Of a DNA stretch of 64,000 nt, positions 1-8,088 are shown piece by piece. The stretch covers positions 17,478 through 81,477 of IMG/VR virus record IMGVR_UViG_3300046501_000558; one strand, 5' to 3'. The position numbers and the translations under genes were made by a program. Source of the stretch: a virus. Each line of letters opens with the position of its first letter. Position 1 is the first letter of the stretch. A model generated the notes under the pieces. It ran no database searches, had not been told where the DNA came from, and saw nothing but the letters and a program-made list of their open reading frames with translations.

Positions 1-199
1 CGTAACGTAAATCTTGAACTCGATATACACGGCGACCTTCTTCAGCAGAGATTTCATTCAGGCCAATAACTTGAAAATTGTCTTGTTTAAAATATTCAAA
101 AGTCCCCATCTTTTCCAAACAAGTCAAGATCGTTGAAGCATTAACTAAATCGCCGAGTGTATCGATCAGCAAGAGGCCCGTTAAAAATCTGCGTTCCAT
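1..199 (-). CDS. Hypothetical phage protein, 3' end outside window
   Basis: Open reading frame of 66 codons that runs off the left edge, so only its N-terminus is seen. The ATG follows directly on the stop codon of the upstream gene with no gap, and a GGGG box lies in the end of that gene, which indicates translational coupling. The visible part starts MERRFLTGLLLIDTLGD. I do not recognise the family. Its place at the end of a minus-strand phage operon suggests a virion or assembly gene, but this is only context. Confidence 0.6.
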   Translation of the reverse strand, partial: MERRFLTGLLLIDTLGDLVNASTILTCLEKMGTFEYFKQDNFQVIGLNEISAEEGRRVYRVQDLRY

Positions 200-562
200 T
201 TATTTCCCCTTAATAATTAGTTCGCCACGAACACGGCGAGCTAAATACAAATGTTTTGCTAACTTAAAAACCCGCATAGGGGTATTGATATATTCAATGT
301 CAGAAAACGAACGCGTATATCCGTAAAAAACCAAATGCAATTCGTCTTGTAAGTAAATTTGAAGCTCTTCAAAAGCTGGTGTTGTATCCCACCCTATTGC
401 ATACCACTCAACTGAACGGAACCAAAACATAAGATTTGGACCACCATCACGGGCAAAATCTTCAGGAAGGGCGTAACCCAACTTGATAAGCATTTCAGCA
501 GCGCGAACATGCAATTTCTTTGTAATACGCGGCTTTCTTTTGTTCTTCACTTTCAATGCCAT
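200..562 (-). CDS. Hypothetical phage protein, 120 aa
   Basis: Small protein with a very basic N-terminus (KVKNKRKPRITKK) and a mixed, aromatic-rich remainder. No membrane segment or known motif is visible. It lies 2 bp downstream of the 565-1041 gene and directly abuts the next gene at 199, so all three are probably one transcript. Function unknown. Confidence 0.7.
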   Translation of the reverse strand: MALKVKNKRKPRITKKLHVRAAEMLIKLGYALPEDFARDGGPNLMFWFRSVEWYAIGWDTTPAFEELQIYLQDELHLVFYGYTRSFSDIEYINTPMRVFKLAKHLYLARRVRGELIIKGK

Positions 563-564
563 CT

Positions 565-1041
565 TTATGCAACCGCAGTAACACCACGGATAATATGAAG
601 GACTGCTTCATATGCTTCACGTTGAGCCTTCCAATATTCCGTATTGTTGCTTTGTCCCATACGTAAAGCACACGTATCAATATGGCCTTTAATTTGATCC
701 GATATTTCTTTAATAGGATTTGCGAAAGTACTGTCTGATAAGTTCAAGAGCTTCAATTCAAGCTCTAATAATTTGGCATTAACAATTAAGTAACCCGCGA
801 TTTGTAAATCACTTTTTAGATCATAGAAATCTTTATATCGAGTAAAAGTAAAACCTGCGCCGTCCAGATAGTCTACTTTGATCTGTTTACCTGATGTGTC
901 ATAAACAATTGAGCCTGCTCGATCTTTATGAAAAGCGACAAAAATAGATTCTGTTTTTGAATCATTTTGAATAATTTTGGATAGTGTGGTTGTAATCCGT
1001 TTTGGATCTACAAGCTCAATAATCAATTTTGCATTAGACAT
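565..1041 (-). CDS. Hypothetical phage protein, 158 aa
   Basis: I chose the internal ATG at 1041 (MSNAKLIIEL), because the longer frame to 1110 starts inside an operator-like palindrome. The protein is alternating alpha/beta in look and ends in a helical segment. No family is recognised. It is the first gene of a three-gene minus-strand unit and its promoter region carries two 14-bp operator-like palindromes, so it may belong to a repressor-controlled set. The start at 1110 remains possible. Confidence 0.65.
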   Translation of the reverse strand: MSNAKLIIELVDPKRITTTLSKIIQNDSKTESIFVAFHKDRAGSIVYDTSGKQIKVDYLDGAGFTFTRYKDFYDLKSDLQIAGYLIVNAKLLELELKLLNLSDSTFANPIKEISDQIKGHIDTCALRMGQSNNTEYWKAQREAYEAVLHIIRGVTAVA

Positions 1042-1073
1042 GGGTTTGATTCTCAATAAAACCCGTGCATTAT

Positions 1074-1118
1074 ATACATTTGTGTATATTTTTAAATACA
1101 ATTTATGCATTAATGTAT
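1074..1118. promoter_or_regulatory. Two 14-bp operator-like palindromes
   Basis: ATACATTTGTGTAT at 1074-1087 and ATGCATTAATGTAT at 1105-1118 both fit the pattern ATRCA-N4-TGYAT that recurs in many intergenic regions here. They lie just upstream of the gene starting at 1041. A related copy, ATGCACTTATGCAT, is at 1167-1180 over the end of the next gene. The binding protein is inferred to be the phage repressor or Cro. Confidence 0.55.
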
Positions 1119-1128
1119 TTTTATGCTT

Positions 1129-1163
1129 AAAAAAACCCTCTAGTGATTAAACTAAAGGGTTTA
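1129..1163 (-). terminator. Rho-independent terminator after the tail-lysozyme gene
   Basis: Stem AAACCCT (1133-1139) pairs with AGGGTTT (1156-1162). Read on the minus strand, a run of T follows the stem, and it lies 10 bp beyond the stop of the gene at 1173-3209. Confidence 0.7.
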
Positions 1164-1172
1164 TTTATGCAC

Positions 1173-3209
1173 TTATGCATTATAACTAGAGCCTAAACCT
1201 CCCGTTATGACATGAGCTAAATTACGGTCAGAAATATTTTGAGCAATCATTCCATCTTGCTTATTAATTACTACCTGCGCTTGTTGAGGTGCCGGGCTAT
1301 TCACTTTTGATAATTGATTAACTTGAGGTACTTGGAGTTTTTGACCCTTTGACGCTTGTGGGCTTGGTTTTGAATTAATTATGCCTCTTTGTTCTGGTAG
1401 CGCATAAGGGACTTTCACATCAGTTCGAACGTTTTTACTTGAGATGTTTGAATTGTTTTTATCTTGTAGTTGAGCATCAATGCTATCTCGATAGTTATAT
1501 TCCTTAGCAAGATGTTTTCGATAATCGAATGATTTCCCATTTCTTAATCTCGTTTGGCCGTATGCCCACTTCACAAAACGTTTACCCATCACCCGTGCAA
1601 TATCTTCCTCTGAAGCATTAGGGTTATTCTTTATATATTCTCTTACATCTGCATACTCGGGTTTTGTATCAATTTCTTGTTTCAAGTAAGCGCCTTGGGC
1701 ATTTAAAGCGGCTTGACCTCTAATAATATTACCATTGCCATCAATCAAGCCCCGTTGACTCATATAGTTGGCTAAACCCTGTCTACGCGGACCCTGCCAT
1801 GAAATCATGCCCATGTTTGTACCGCCAGCTTTATCCTGGTGTTTACCAAAAAGGTACTTATCTTGATAATCATTTTCTCGACCAATCGTCGCCGTAATAC
1901 CAGCGGCCCAATTTTCATTAAACCCTGCACCTTTCATGGCATTAAATACGGCCATCTGCTTTTCTTTGGTTTTGCGACCGATAGGAGAATTAGAAGCAGC
2001 AACGTCTGTGCCTATTGCACCACCAGAAAGGTTGTATGCTCCTTGGCTGGTTTTTTCCCATAGTGACTTCCCCCATCCCGCAATTGATTGAAATGGATGA
2101 GCCGCAAATTCTTTTGTACTTTTTCTAATTGATGAAATGGCATCGGTAAAGAGTTGACCAAAGTCGATTTTTTTCAGGTCATCAGTCCATTCACCAACTT
2201 TTTGACCAAATATACCGCCTAAATAAACCCCCAAACCGCCGCCAGCAATAGTTCCAACTGGTCCGAAAAAAGTACCTAAGGCAGATCCTACTAATCCCCC
2301 TACAATTTCCCCAATACCTTTCCCTTTCCCGCCTGAATTTAGCGTATTCCAATCTTTAGCCAGTAACCCTCCACCAATTAAGGCACCAAGCAAAGGTAAG
2401 CGTTTAAGCACGCCACGACCTAATTTAAGTAATCCTTTGCCTCTTCCTACACCTCCACCTAACAAACTAGATAATAGATCCGTTGGCTTTAAATGACTCT
2501 TAGCACCTCGCACCACATCAATTAACCGTTTAAGAAGCTTATTACGCTCCTTATCACTGGCTTCTTCACGGCGGTTAGATTTCGCTTGCTCATCAGGAAG
2601 TATTTCATCAGAACGTCGTTTACGCATACGACCACGAAATAAGCCTACCGCTTTACCTGTCATTTTAGAGAAAACAGACCCGACCGGTGATACAACATCT
2701 TTTAATTCTGTTAGCGCGTCTATTGTTGGATCATACCCATGTACATCACCATCGATACGACCAAAATTAACAATGTCTTTTACTTGGTTAATCAGGTTTC
2801 CATTGTCTTTGTTCTGCCCAATAAAACGACCTTTCTCGTCTCGTTGTCTCTCGCGTGAAGCTTGTGCCCGGTCTGAGGCGCTATTTGTTACCCGTGGTCG
2901 CTCAGAGGCATCCTGAGGTATAACAATTGTAGTTTTGCTTTCTTTATTGCTGTCTCTTACAGGTACTCTTCGCTGTGTAGGTTCATCACTTAGCTTGTTA
3001 TTATTCTCAGTGCTGTCAATCGCATCAATGACTCTGTTTATTACTCTATTAAAGCCCTGTCGGTCACTATCTACTGCCTCTTTTAAATTACTTACTAAGA
3101 CATTGAGAATGTTCTCTGTATTGTCACGTGTCTGATCAATACTCGCTGCCATTTCCTTGAATTGTTTTTCACCAACGATAAAACCTAAATCATCTGATTG
3201 AATTGCCAT
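1173..3209 (-). CDS. Virion-associated tail lysozyme / tape-measure-like protein
   Basis: 678 aa protein with a layered architecture. Residues about 1-90 look coiled-coil. Residues 90-250 are charged and low complexity. Residues about 265-345 are glycine-rich and hydrophobic with a glycine-zipper look (LVGSALGTFFGPVG), as in membrane-penetrating tape-measure proteins. Around residues 420-560 a domain resembles the phage tail lysozyme family (Phage_lysozyme2), with the features AAGITATIGRENDYQ and MGMISWQGPRRQG. The C-terminus is Gln/Pro-rich. I infer a virion protein that helps DNA pass the envelope and digests peptidoglycan locally at injection. It is a single-gene unit with its own late-promoter-like box upstream and its own terminator. 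Domain naming is from memory of the family. Confidence 0.65.
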   Translation of the reverse strand: MAIQSDDLGFIVGEKQFKEMAASIDQTRDNTENILNVLVSNLKEAVDSDRQGFNRVINRVIDAIDSTENNNKLSDEPTQRRVPVRDSNKESKTTIVIPQDASERPRVTNSASDRAQASRERQRDEKGRFIGQNKDNGNLINQVKDIVNFGRIDGDVHGYDPTIDALTELKDVVSPVGSVFSKMTGKAVGLFRGRMRKRRSDEILPDEQAKSNRREEASDKERNKLLKRLIDVVRGAKSHLKPTDLLSSLLGGGVGRGKGLLKLGRGVLKRLPLLGALIGGGLLAKDWNTLNSGGKGKGIGEIVGGLVGSALGTFFGPVGTIAGGGLGVYLGGIFGQKVGEWTDDLKKIDFGQLFTDAISSIRKSTKEFAAHPFQSIAGWGKSLWEKTSQGAYNLSGGAIGTDVAASNSPIGRKTKEKQMAVFNAMKGAGFNENWAAGITATIGRENDYQDKYLFGKHQDKAGGTNMGMISWQGPRRQGLANYMSQRGLIDGNGNIIRGQAALNAQGAYLKQEIDTKPEYADVREYIKNNPNASEEDIARVMGKRFVKWAYGQTRLRNGKSFDYRKHLAKEYNYRDSIDAQLQDKNNSNISSKNVRTDVKVPYALPEQRGIINSKPSPQASKGQKLQVPQVNQLSKVNSPAPQQAQVVINKQDGMIAQNISDRNLAHVITGGLGSSYNA

Positions 3210-3257
3210 AAATCTAGAACCACTTTTACTGATATAGGCATTATCAGTCTTTAAAAT

Positions 3258-3280
3258 TATGTGGCTTTTTCTAAGTTCCA
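3258..3280 (-). promoter_or_regulatory. Late-promoter-like TGGAAC element
   Basis: On the minus strand TGGAAC (3275-3280) is followed by an A-rich stretch, GCCAC and a TTTT block. It lies between the terminator of the upstream operon and the gene starting at 3209, exactly where a promoter is needed. The same box occurs upstream of at least seven other structural units. Confidence 0.5.
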
Positions 3281-3283
3281 GAC

Positions 3284-3321
3284 AAAAAAAAGCCTCACTA
3301 AAAAATTGGAGTGAGGCTTAC
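3284..3321 (-). terminator. Strong rho-independent terminator
   Basis: Ten-bp perfect stem AAGCCTCACT (3290-3299) / AGTGAGGCTT (3310-3319) with a long T-run when read on the minus strand. It closes the operon that runs from 5783 to 3439. Confidence 0.85.
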
Positions 3322-3438
3322 TTTAAAACGTAAATTGGATATAGCCATGACCAAATGGCTATGATGCAATTTTACTAAACTTTATATAAATATAAAACGT
3401 ATTTTTTTACTTAACCCAAAGAAATAAAACAATTTTTA

Positions 3439-4392
3439 CTATTCCTCTAAATCTTCATCACTTACATCAGCGCCGTCGTCCATGGCTGCCATTTGCGCCC
3501 TTACATCTGCCATGACTTCCTCCTCCATCTGACCAGACTCAATGTACTCACGCCGTGTACGGACCATCCTTACTTGTTCGTCTAATTTACGTTTTTGGGC
3601 TTCATATGCTTCGTCGTCGTTTAGATCTTGCATACGATTACCTGTTTCGGGTTCTTTCAGATCTTCAGGTGTAAGACCGTAGAGAGCGAAATCAGACTTA
3701 TGCAGTTTTTCAATACTTGCGACCGTTAAATTGATTTTATCCAAAAATGACATATTGAGGTTTAAAGTCATTTCTAGATTCGATTTATCAATATCATTGC
3801 TTAATAGTCTGTATTGAACATTCGTCATAAGCTCTTTGGACAAAACAATATTGTCCAATGTATGAGCAAGAATAAGATGCGCTCTATCTGACAAATTACG
3901 AGCGCGTTTTATGACTTCGGCTTTATTTTTTTTACGATGTGTGTAGTTAGACAGTAACTTTTTGACTCCATCACCAGCAGCATTAATAATGTTCTGCCTC
4001 TTCTCATGATAGAGCGTGTCTGAGTTATACGCATCTAGCGCCATTTGCTGTTCATAATGTTGATTATCTTCGTGATTTTCCTCTTGCTCAGGTTCATTGC
4101 TTACACCGATCAAATCAAAGTACCCCCTACATCTTTGAATGATTTTTTCCAGTTTGGCCGTAGATAATTGCACTAAACTATCGGGGCGCAGCCATTTTTC
4201 ACGCTTTGCCCGAGCGACTACAGTAGATCTTGAGGGTAAATCGAAGATTTGGGTTGTATTTCGTACAATATCGAGTATTCGCTCAACACTACTTCCCCCA
4301 TCAGCTTCATAAACGGCGCGTATACATGCCCAAACATCATCTGAATAACGCTCTGTATTACTCTTCTTTGTCTTAGCTTGTACTTTTTGCAT
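3439..4392 (-). CDS. Putative terminase small subunit
   Basis: 317 aa. The N-terminal 60 residues form a likely helix-turn-helix of the type seen in phage small terminases (FDLPSRSTVVARAKREKW). The middle is helical and charged, and the C-terminus is strongly acidic. Small terminase subunits recognise the packaging site and regulate the large ATPase/nuclease subunit. No large subunit is visible in the window, so it may lie outside. The gene is last in an operon with an XRE regulator and a VRR-NUC nuclease, which is unusual company for a late packaging gene. Another DNA-binding role is possible. Confidence 0.45.
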   Translation of the reverse strand: MQKVQAKTKKSNTERYSDDVWACIRAVYEADGGSSVERILDIVRNTTQIFDLPSRSTVVARAKREKWLRPDSLVQLSTAKLEKIIQRCRGYFDLIGVSNEPEQEENHEDNQHYEQQMALDAYNSDTLYHEKRQNIINAAGDGVKKLLSNYTHRKKNKAEVIKRARNLSDRAHLILAHTLDNIVLSKELMTNVQYRLLSNDIDKSNLEMTLNLNMSFLDKINLTVASIEKLHKSDFALYGLTPEDLKEPETGNRMQDLNDDEAYEAQKRKLDEQVRMVRTRREYIESGQMEEEVMADVRAQMAAMDDGADVSDEDLEE

Positions 4393-4416
4393 TGGATTAG
4401 TCAGTATCGGTTAAAG

Positions 4417-5085
4417 TTATATTTGCTCAAGCTGAGCAGGTACGGGCTTGTTAAGCTGATCTCTTGTTATCGAGAGATTCATTTTTTCATAACCTTCAAC
4501 ATGCTCAACCATATTCAGTTCTATGGCTCGTTGATATTTAGCCATCATCGTTTCAAAAGCAATTACATGTGTTTGAAGTTCATGAGCGCCTTCAATTAAA
4601 TCGCCATATACACCCGAAAATGCTAAATCATTGGTATGCATTAATATTTCTTTTACCAAGTTCTTAGCAGCCATATGAAGCATTGCGCCCTGAAATCTAG
4701 GCAAGTTCTGCATCGTTTTTGACATAGAGTGGCTAATAACATCAGCAACTTCTAAGGCTGTACTTCTCATTGTTTCGAGTATTAGGCCATTGTGAGAAGC
4801 CGCTAGATTTGGCTCAATTTCATTACTGATTCCAAAGAGGAAATCGATACTGCATTTATATGCAAGACTTACTTTATAAAGTGTATGAGTCGAAATAGGT
4901 TTAGATCCTTTCTCAAGCTCAACAATTCGATTGAGTTGCTTTTCATCTTTATAACCAAAGATCAAATGCATTGCTTCAAATCGCGTCATGCCATGCCATA
5001 AACGTGCTCGCTTACAGTTTTCACCAATTAAGCGCTGTAAACGTTCTTTATCTACTGAGTCTCTATAAGTGATTGCTACAGTCAT
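4417..5085 (-). CDS. XRE-family regulator with helical C-terminal domain
   Basis: 222 aa. Residues about 12-87 carry an XRE-type helix-turn-helix that ends in the typical YKCSIDFLFGIS. The rest (90-222) is all-helical and may mediate oligomerisation. It does not contain an S24 peptidase domain, so it is not a LexA-like repressor. The gene starts directly at the stop of the VRR-NUC gene. Its promoter is shared with the whole operon and carries three operator-like palindromes. A role as a second regulator of phage development is inferred from context. Confidence 0.65.
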   Translation of the reverse strand: MTVAITYRDSVDKERLQRLIGENCKRARLWHGMTRFEAMHLIFGYKDEKQLNRIVELEKGSKPISTHTLYKVSLAYKCSIDFLFGISNEIEPNLAASHNGLILETMRSTALEVADVISHSMSKTMQNLPRFQGAMLHMAAKNLVKEILMHTNDLAFSGVYGDLIEGAHELQTHVIAFETMMAKYQRAIELNMVEHVEGYEKMNLSITRDQLNKPVPAQLEQI

Positions 5086-5568
5086 TTAGATTTCCAAATA
5101 AGCCTTAATTGTATCGATCGCATCTGCCACTGAGCGGCATACAACTACTTTGTTTCCTAACATTTGTAGTAAAGGAATTTGTTCAATTTGAGAGTCCAGA
5201 AAATCACCATCCTCTGTTTTACATTCCATCCATAGAGCGATAAAACCATGTTTACCGACTGGAAGTAGTAAATCTGGCGTGCCTGCTTTAACCCCCATTC
5301 TTTTGAGCCTAGCCGCTTCTGATTTACTTCTAAGGCCACCATTAGGAATATGCCTAATAATTTCAGATACTCGAAAACCCTTATATTTAAGGTATTGGCA
5401 CTCATTAATGATTTGAGTCTGAATTTCATCTTCAGACGGTTTCAAGCCTAACGCTGCACGCTCCTTAGGAGTAAGGCGTTTCTTTTTAGTTGTCCTTTTT
5501 AATTGATCCATGGGCTTTTTAAATGGGTCCAATTTGAAGCGTGGTTTTGAGTTCAATCTAACGCTCAT
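5086..5568 (-). CDS. VRR-NUC domain nuclease
   Basis: 160 aa with the hallmarks of the VRR-NUC branch of PD-(D/E)XK nucleases: HIPNGGLRSKSEAARLK, then GTPDLLL (catalytic Asp) and WMECKTEDG (E-x-K) around residues 85-120. The N-terminal 50 residues are basic and may bind DNA. Phage VRR-NUC proteins are stand-alone Holliday-junction or structure-specific nucleases. The frame abuts the XRE gene and overlaps the upstream membrane gene by 4 bp, so the operon is tightly coupled. Resolution of branched DNA before packaging is a reasonable inference. Confidence 0.8.
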   Translation of the reverse strand: MSVRLNSKPRFKLDPFKKPMDQLKRTTKKKRLTPKERAALGLKPSEDEIQTQIINECQYLKYKGFRVSEIIRHIPNGGLRSKSEAARLKRMGVKAGTPDLLLPVGKHGFIALWMECKTEDGDFLDSQIEQIPLLQMLGNKVVVCRSVADAIDTIKAYLEI

Positions 5569-5783
5569 GATTGACCTGTCTTTTCTAAGTTTTGTTCTGA
5601 ACGGCGAAAAGCTAAATCATTCATTTTCTTGATCTGCTTTGGACTAAATTTTCTTTTTTGTTTAATTCTATGGGCTTTATATAACAATCCACAAATTATG
5701 ATGCGCCCAATATAGAAAAGAGCTTTAAGCCCTAGAACCCCCAACACAATTCCGAAGAAAAGAATGAATAAATTATCTTTCAT
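5565..5783 (-). CDS. Small membrane protein, 72 aa
   Basis: Residues about 4-36 form one long or two short hydrophobic segments (LFILFFGIVLGVLGL), followed by a basic cytoplasmic tail. It is the first gene of the 5783-3439 operon and overlaps the nuclease gene by 4 bp. Function unknown. Confidence 0.6.
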   Translation of the reverse strand: MKDNLFILFFGIVLGVLGLKALFYIGRIIICGLLYKAHRIKQKRKFSPKQIKKMNDLAFRRSEQNLEKTGQS

Positions 5784-5794
5784 ATATCGCCTAT

Positions 5795-5860
5795 ATACAC
5801 TTATGTATAAATTATTTAATAATTATACATTAATGCATTTAAAATCATACATAATTGTAT
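5795..5860. promoter_or_regulatory. Cluster of three operator palindromes
   Basis: ATACACTTATGTAT (5795-5808), ATACATTAATGCAT (5825-5838) and ATACATAATTGTAT (5847-5860) lie in the promoter region of the minus-strand operon starting at 5783. All fit ATRCA-N4-TGYAT. Spacings of 30 and 22 bp between the starts recall a multi-site phage operator. Confidence 0.65.
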
Positions 5861-5870
5861 TTTATAGCGC

Positions 5871-5903
5871 AAAAAAAAGGCTACCCATTTGAGTAGCCTT
5901 TTT
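5871..5903. terminator. Bidirectional hairpin terminator
   Basis: GGCTAC (5879-5884) pairs with GTAGCC (5893-5898), flanked by A-run and T-run. It can work in either direction and insulates the operator region from the DNA to its right. Confidence 0.65.
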
Positions 5904-6165
5904 CTGAATCTTTTTTAACGATGCCGTCAATGATAGCCGATTCATACTATCCATCGCACTTCAAGCCTTGCTTAATCTCAGCTTGCCCGAAGTTTTCACC
6001 GATGCAAGCTACATATGGTAATAGCTTGCAAAGCCAATAATATACAATAATGCATATTAGTCAATACACAAATGCATAATTTTGCGATTCTGATAATTAA
6101 TTTAATAGATTGCTTAATTAAAAGAATTCTAATAATTTCTCAAAAGTAACAGAGGTCCTTAGCAT
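5904..6165. other. Non-coding stretch with alternative hairpins and two operators
   Basis: No credible reading frame is seen here. AGCTTGC (5980-5986), GCAAGCT (6004-6010) and AGCTTGC (6023-6029) can form two mutually exclusive stems. TGCAAGCTA (6003-6011) / TAGCTTGCA (6022-6030) is the stronger, with 9 bp. Operator-like palindromes ATACAATAATGCAT (6042-6055) and ATACACAAATGCAT (6064-6077) follow, upstream of the plus-strand gene at 6166. Confidence 0.5.
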
Positions 6166-6777
6166 ATGCATACTTTTTATCATGTAAGTTATTCAAAACC
6201 CTACAATCATTTTCCTGATTTTATAGAAAACACACAAATTAAAATTGGTGAACAAATTAATCCTTTTTTTAATTATTTTTATAATACTAATGATATGCGA
6301 ATTGTACCCGCAGGTGGTCAGCAGCAAGAAGTACATTACTCGACTCTCCTAGAACATTTAGCAAAGGGTGAAGGAATTATTCAATATCCCCGTCCTGACG
6401 TAATTCTCCCTTATATGTACGGAAAATTCTTGGATTTATATAATTTAAATCGAGAGATGATTTTAGAAAATATTCGTTTGCAAGATTATCCTCATATGCC
6501 TTCACGAACGAAATGCTTGTGGGTAACTACAACGCCTGAAGAATGTGCGGTTTGGTATAGTCTTTTTTCTGATGAGGTTGATAAAAAACTCATAACTTTT
6601 GAAAGTGAAAATGAACCCAAGATTGTTGATAGTAAATTTGTACCTAATAAAAATGATTCATTAGCTGAAAAAGAAAGAAAAGCTCATGCCTATTGGTCTG
6701 GTGAAATGAGTGAATCACCTATGATTGAACATCTTTTTGTTGGAACTGCTACAGTTAAACGTATCGAAGCAGCGTGA
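6166..6777 (+). CDS. Accessory phage protein, 203 aa, unknown
   Basis: Plus-strand gene among minus-strand operons, with an AGAGGT ribosome site before the ATG and its own two operator-like palindromes. The protein begins FYHVSYSKPYN and has a central PSRTKCLW motif followed by an aromatic segment. That layout reminds me of DUF2441-like proteins with an ADP-ribosyltransferase-like fold, but I cannot confirm it. Its isolated orientation and own control region suggest a moron, possibly acting on the host after infection. Confidence 0.6.
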   Translation: MHTFYHVSYSKPYNHFPDFIENTQIKIGEQINPFFNYFYNTNDMRIVPAGGQQQEVHYSTLLEHLAKGEGIIQYPRPDVILPYMYGKFLDLYNLNREMILENIRLQDYPHMPSRTKCLWVTTTPEECAVWYSLFSDEVDKKLITFESENEPKIVDSKFVPNKNDSLAEKERKAHAYWSGEMSESPMIEHLFVGTATVKRIEAA

Positions 6778-6784
6778 AAAGTAT

Positions 6785-6814
6785 GAGGAATAAGGTTTAA
6801 GTCCTTATTCCCTC
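6785..6814. terminator. Hairpin between convergent genes
   Basis: GAGGAATAAG (6785-6794) pairs with CTTATTC-CCTC (6804-6814) with one bulged base. There is no clear T-run on either strand, but its position between two converging genes fits a transcription end. Confidence 0.45.
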
Positions 6815-6818
6815 ACCT

Positions 6819-7265
6819 CTAACGAGTAGCTTCTAATATTGATTGAGGGATACTCTTATCAACTTCTTGATTAGGTATTTCCTCACTTTGAACTAAATGC
6901 AATCCTTTAATAGTCATCCTCAATAATGCCATTTGTTCATTAGCTTGCTGTAATTTAGCCTCAGATGAGCTACACCTCAGCTTAAAAGAATCAATTTCTG
7001 ACTGCATTTGTGTCTTATATTCAGCTATAGCGCGTTTCTCAGCCTTAGCGACCGCTAAGCGTACCTTAGGATGCCAACTTAAATCATGATCTGACCAAGC
7101 ATATTTAGAGAATAGATCAAAAACACTTTTCTCATTTGTTTTGTTCAAGTACAAGATCTGAAAAAACAAAAAGCTAATACACCAAAACTTAGGCATATCC
7201 CGCAAATTAAACTCATGTTTCAGTTCAACACGTATACCCGTCCACCCGAAAAAGATAAGAAACAT
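6819..7265 (-). CDS. Hypothetical protein with one membrane segment and coiled coil
   Basis: 148 aa. A hydrophobic segment lies near residues 26-42. A charged helical region around 70-120 (AKAEKRAIAEYKTQ) is likely coiled-coil. It starts 3 bp downstream of the secreted-protein gene at 7269, so both are probably cotranscribed. This pairing of a secreted Ser/Pro-rich protein with a membrane coiled-coil protein could be a spanin-like or envelope pair, but nothing in the sequence proves it. Confidence 0.55.
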   Translation of the reverse strand: MFLIFFGWTGIRVELKHEFNLRDMPKFWCISFLFFQILYLNKTNEKSVFDLFSKYAWSDHDLSWHPKVRLAVAKAEKRAIAEYKTQMQSEIDSFKLRCSSSEAKLQQANEQMALLRMTIKGLHLVQSEEIPNQEVDKSIPQSILEATR

Positions 7266-7268
7266 GTA

Positions 7269-7667
7269 TTAATCCCGATCTATACAACGCCAGCCATTAA
7301 AATTCATCGTTCTATATGGGATACAGTCATTAAATGGATAGTATTCATATTCAATGCCTTTTCGTCTTAATAAGTTACTTCTTGAACTTGGTTTACGATT
7401 GGCTGAAAGGTTGTTACTGACAGGTTTTGAAGGTAGTTTGCTTACTGGTTTTAAAGGAAGGTTTTTAGGGCCAGAACTTACAGGTAAAGGGCTAATACTA
7501 CGGATAGTTGAGGGTTTAATTACTGTTACAGTAGGTCGGGAGGTTGAGACGGATGCCCGCGAAAAAGAACTAGATGCCCGTGATACTGAAACGGCTGCCA
7601 TTGCGGTCGTTGGTACTGCGACAAGTACAGCAAGAATTAAAGGTGTTAAACGATATAAACGGCGCAT
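7269..7667 (-). CDS. Secreted Ser/Pro-rich small protein
   Basis: 132 aa with a clear Sec signal peptide: basic start MRRLYR, a hydrophobic core, and likely cleavage after AMA near residue 24. The mature part is rich in Ser, Pro and Lys with low complexity. It ends in a compact segment with two cysteines (NDCIPY and WRCIDRD) that may form a disulfide. Periplasmic or exported location is inferred. No family recognised. Confidence 0.6.
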   Translation of the reverse strand: MRRLYRLTPLILAVLVAVPTTAMAAVSVSRASSSFSRASVSTSRPTVTVIKPSTIRSISPLPVSSGPKNLPLKPVSKLPSKPVSNNLSANRKPSSRSNLLRRKGIEYEYYPFNDCIPYRTMNFNGWRCIDRD

Positions 7668-7782
7668 ATTAGTCCTATTTAACGAATGTGATAAACAGGA
7701 CCTAATATATTTTCAGTTCAAATATAAAATTTAATGTAATTCCACGTATGAAATTCAGATTAATCAAAACATTTTTAAATTT

Positions 7783-7826
7783 ATAACTCTGGGGTTATTG
7801 CATTAATATAACTCTGGGGTTATACT
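7783..7826 (+). promoter_or_regulatory. hicAB promoter with two operator copies
   Basis: ATAACTCTGGGGTTAT occurs twice, at 7783-7798 and 7808-7823. Each copy is an inverted repeat (ATAAC-N6-GTTAT) and they are spaced 25 bp apart. A -35 TTGCAT (7799-7804) and a -10 TATACT (7821-7826) are separated by 16 bp, and the second operator covers the spacer and -10. This is a typical layout for autorepression by the HicB antitoxin. Confidence 0.75.
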
Positions 7827-7855
7827 AGCTACATCATGATTGATATGGTGATGTT

Positions 7856-8038
7856 GTGAAAAGCCAAGATTTGATCAAGATGATCGAAGCCGATGGTTGG
7901 TATCAAGTTAGAGTGAATGGTAGTCACCACCACTTCAAACACCCTTCAAAGTCTGGACTGGTAACGGTTCCACACCCAAAGAAGGATTTACCGCCAAAGA
8001 CTAGAGATAGTATCTTGAAGCAGGCAGGTCTTAAATGA
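7856..8038 (+). CDS. hicA: HicA toxin (mRNA interferase)
   Basis: 60 aa, the normal HicA size, with the family pattern: an N-terminal helix, then GSHHHFKHP with the catalytic histidine, then a basic C-terminus. It starts at GTG 30 bp after the -10. HicA is a small double-stranded-RNA-binding-fold ribonuclease that cleaves mRNA and arrests growth when HicB is lost. On a plasmid this gives post-segregational stabilisation and may also resist other phages. Confidence 0.9.
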   Translation: MKSQDLIKMIEADGWYQVRVNGSHHHFKHPSKSGLVTVPHPKKDLPPKTRDSILKQAGLK

Positions 8039-8088
8039 CCTGCCCTTTTAGGCTAGGCACTTCAAAGCCAATTTCGGAGATTAGAGAT

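Noticed and set aside
7354-7734. 126-codon plus-strand frame opposite the secreted-protein gene
   Set aside because: It is the antisense shadow of a low-complexity gene with a convincing signal peptide.
8035-8088. HicB start at 8035
   Set aside because: The added 18 residues are not HicB-like and the start at 8089 has a better ribosome site, though the upstream start cannot be excluded.
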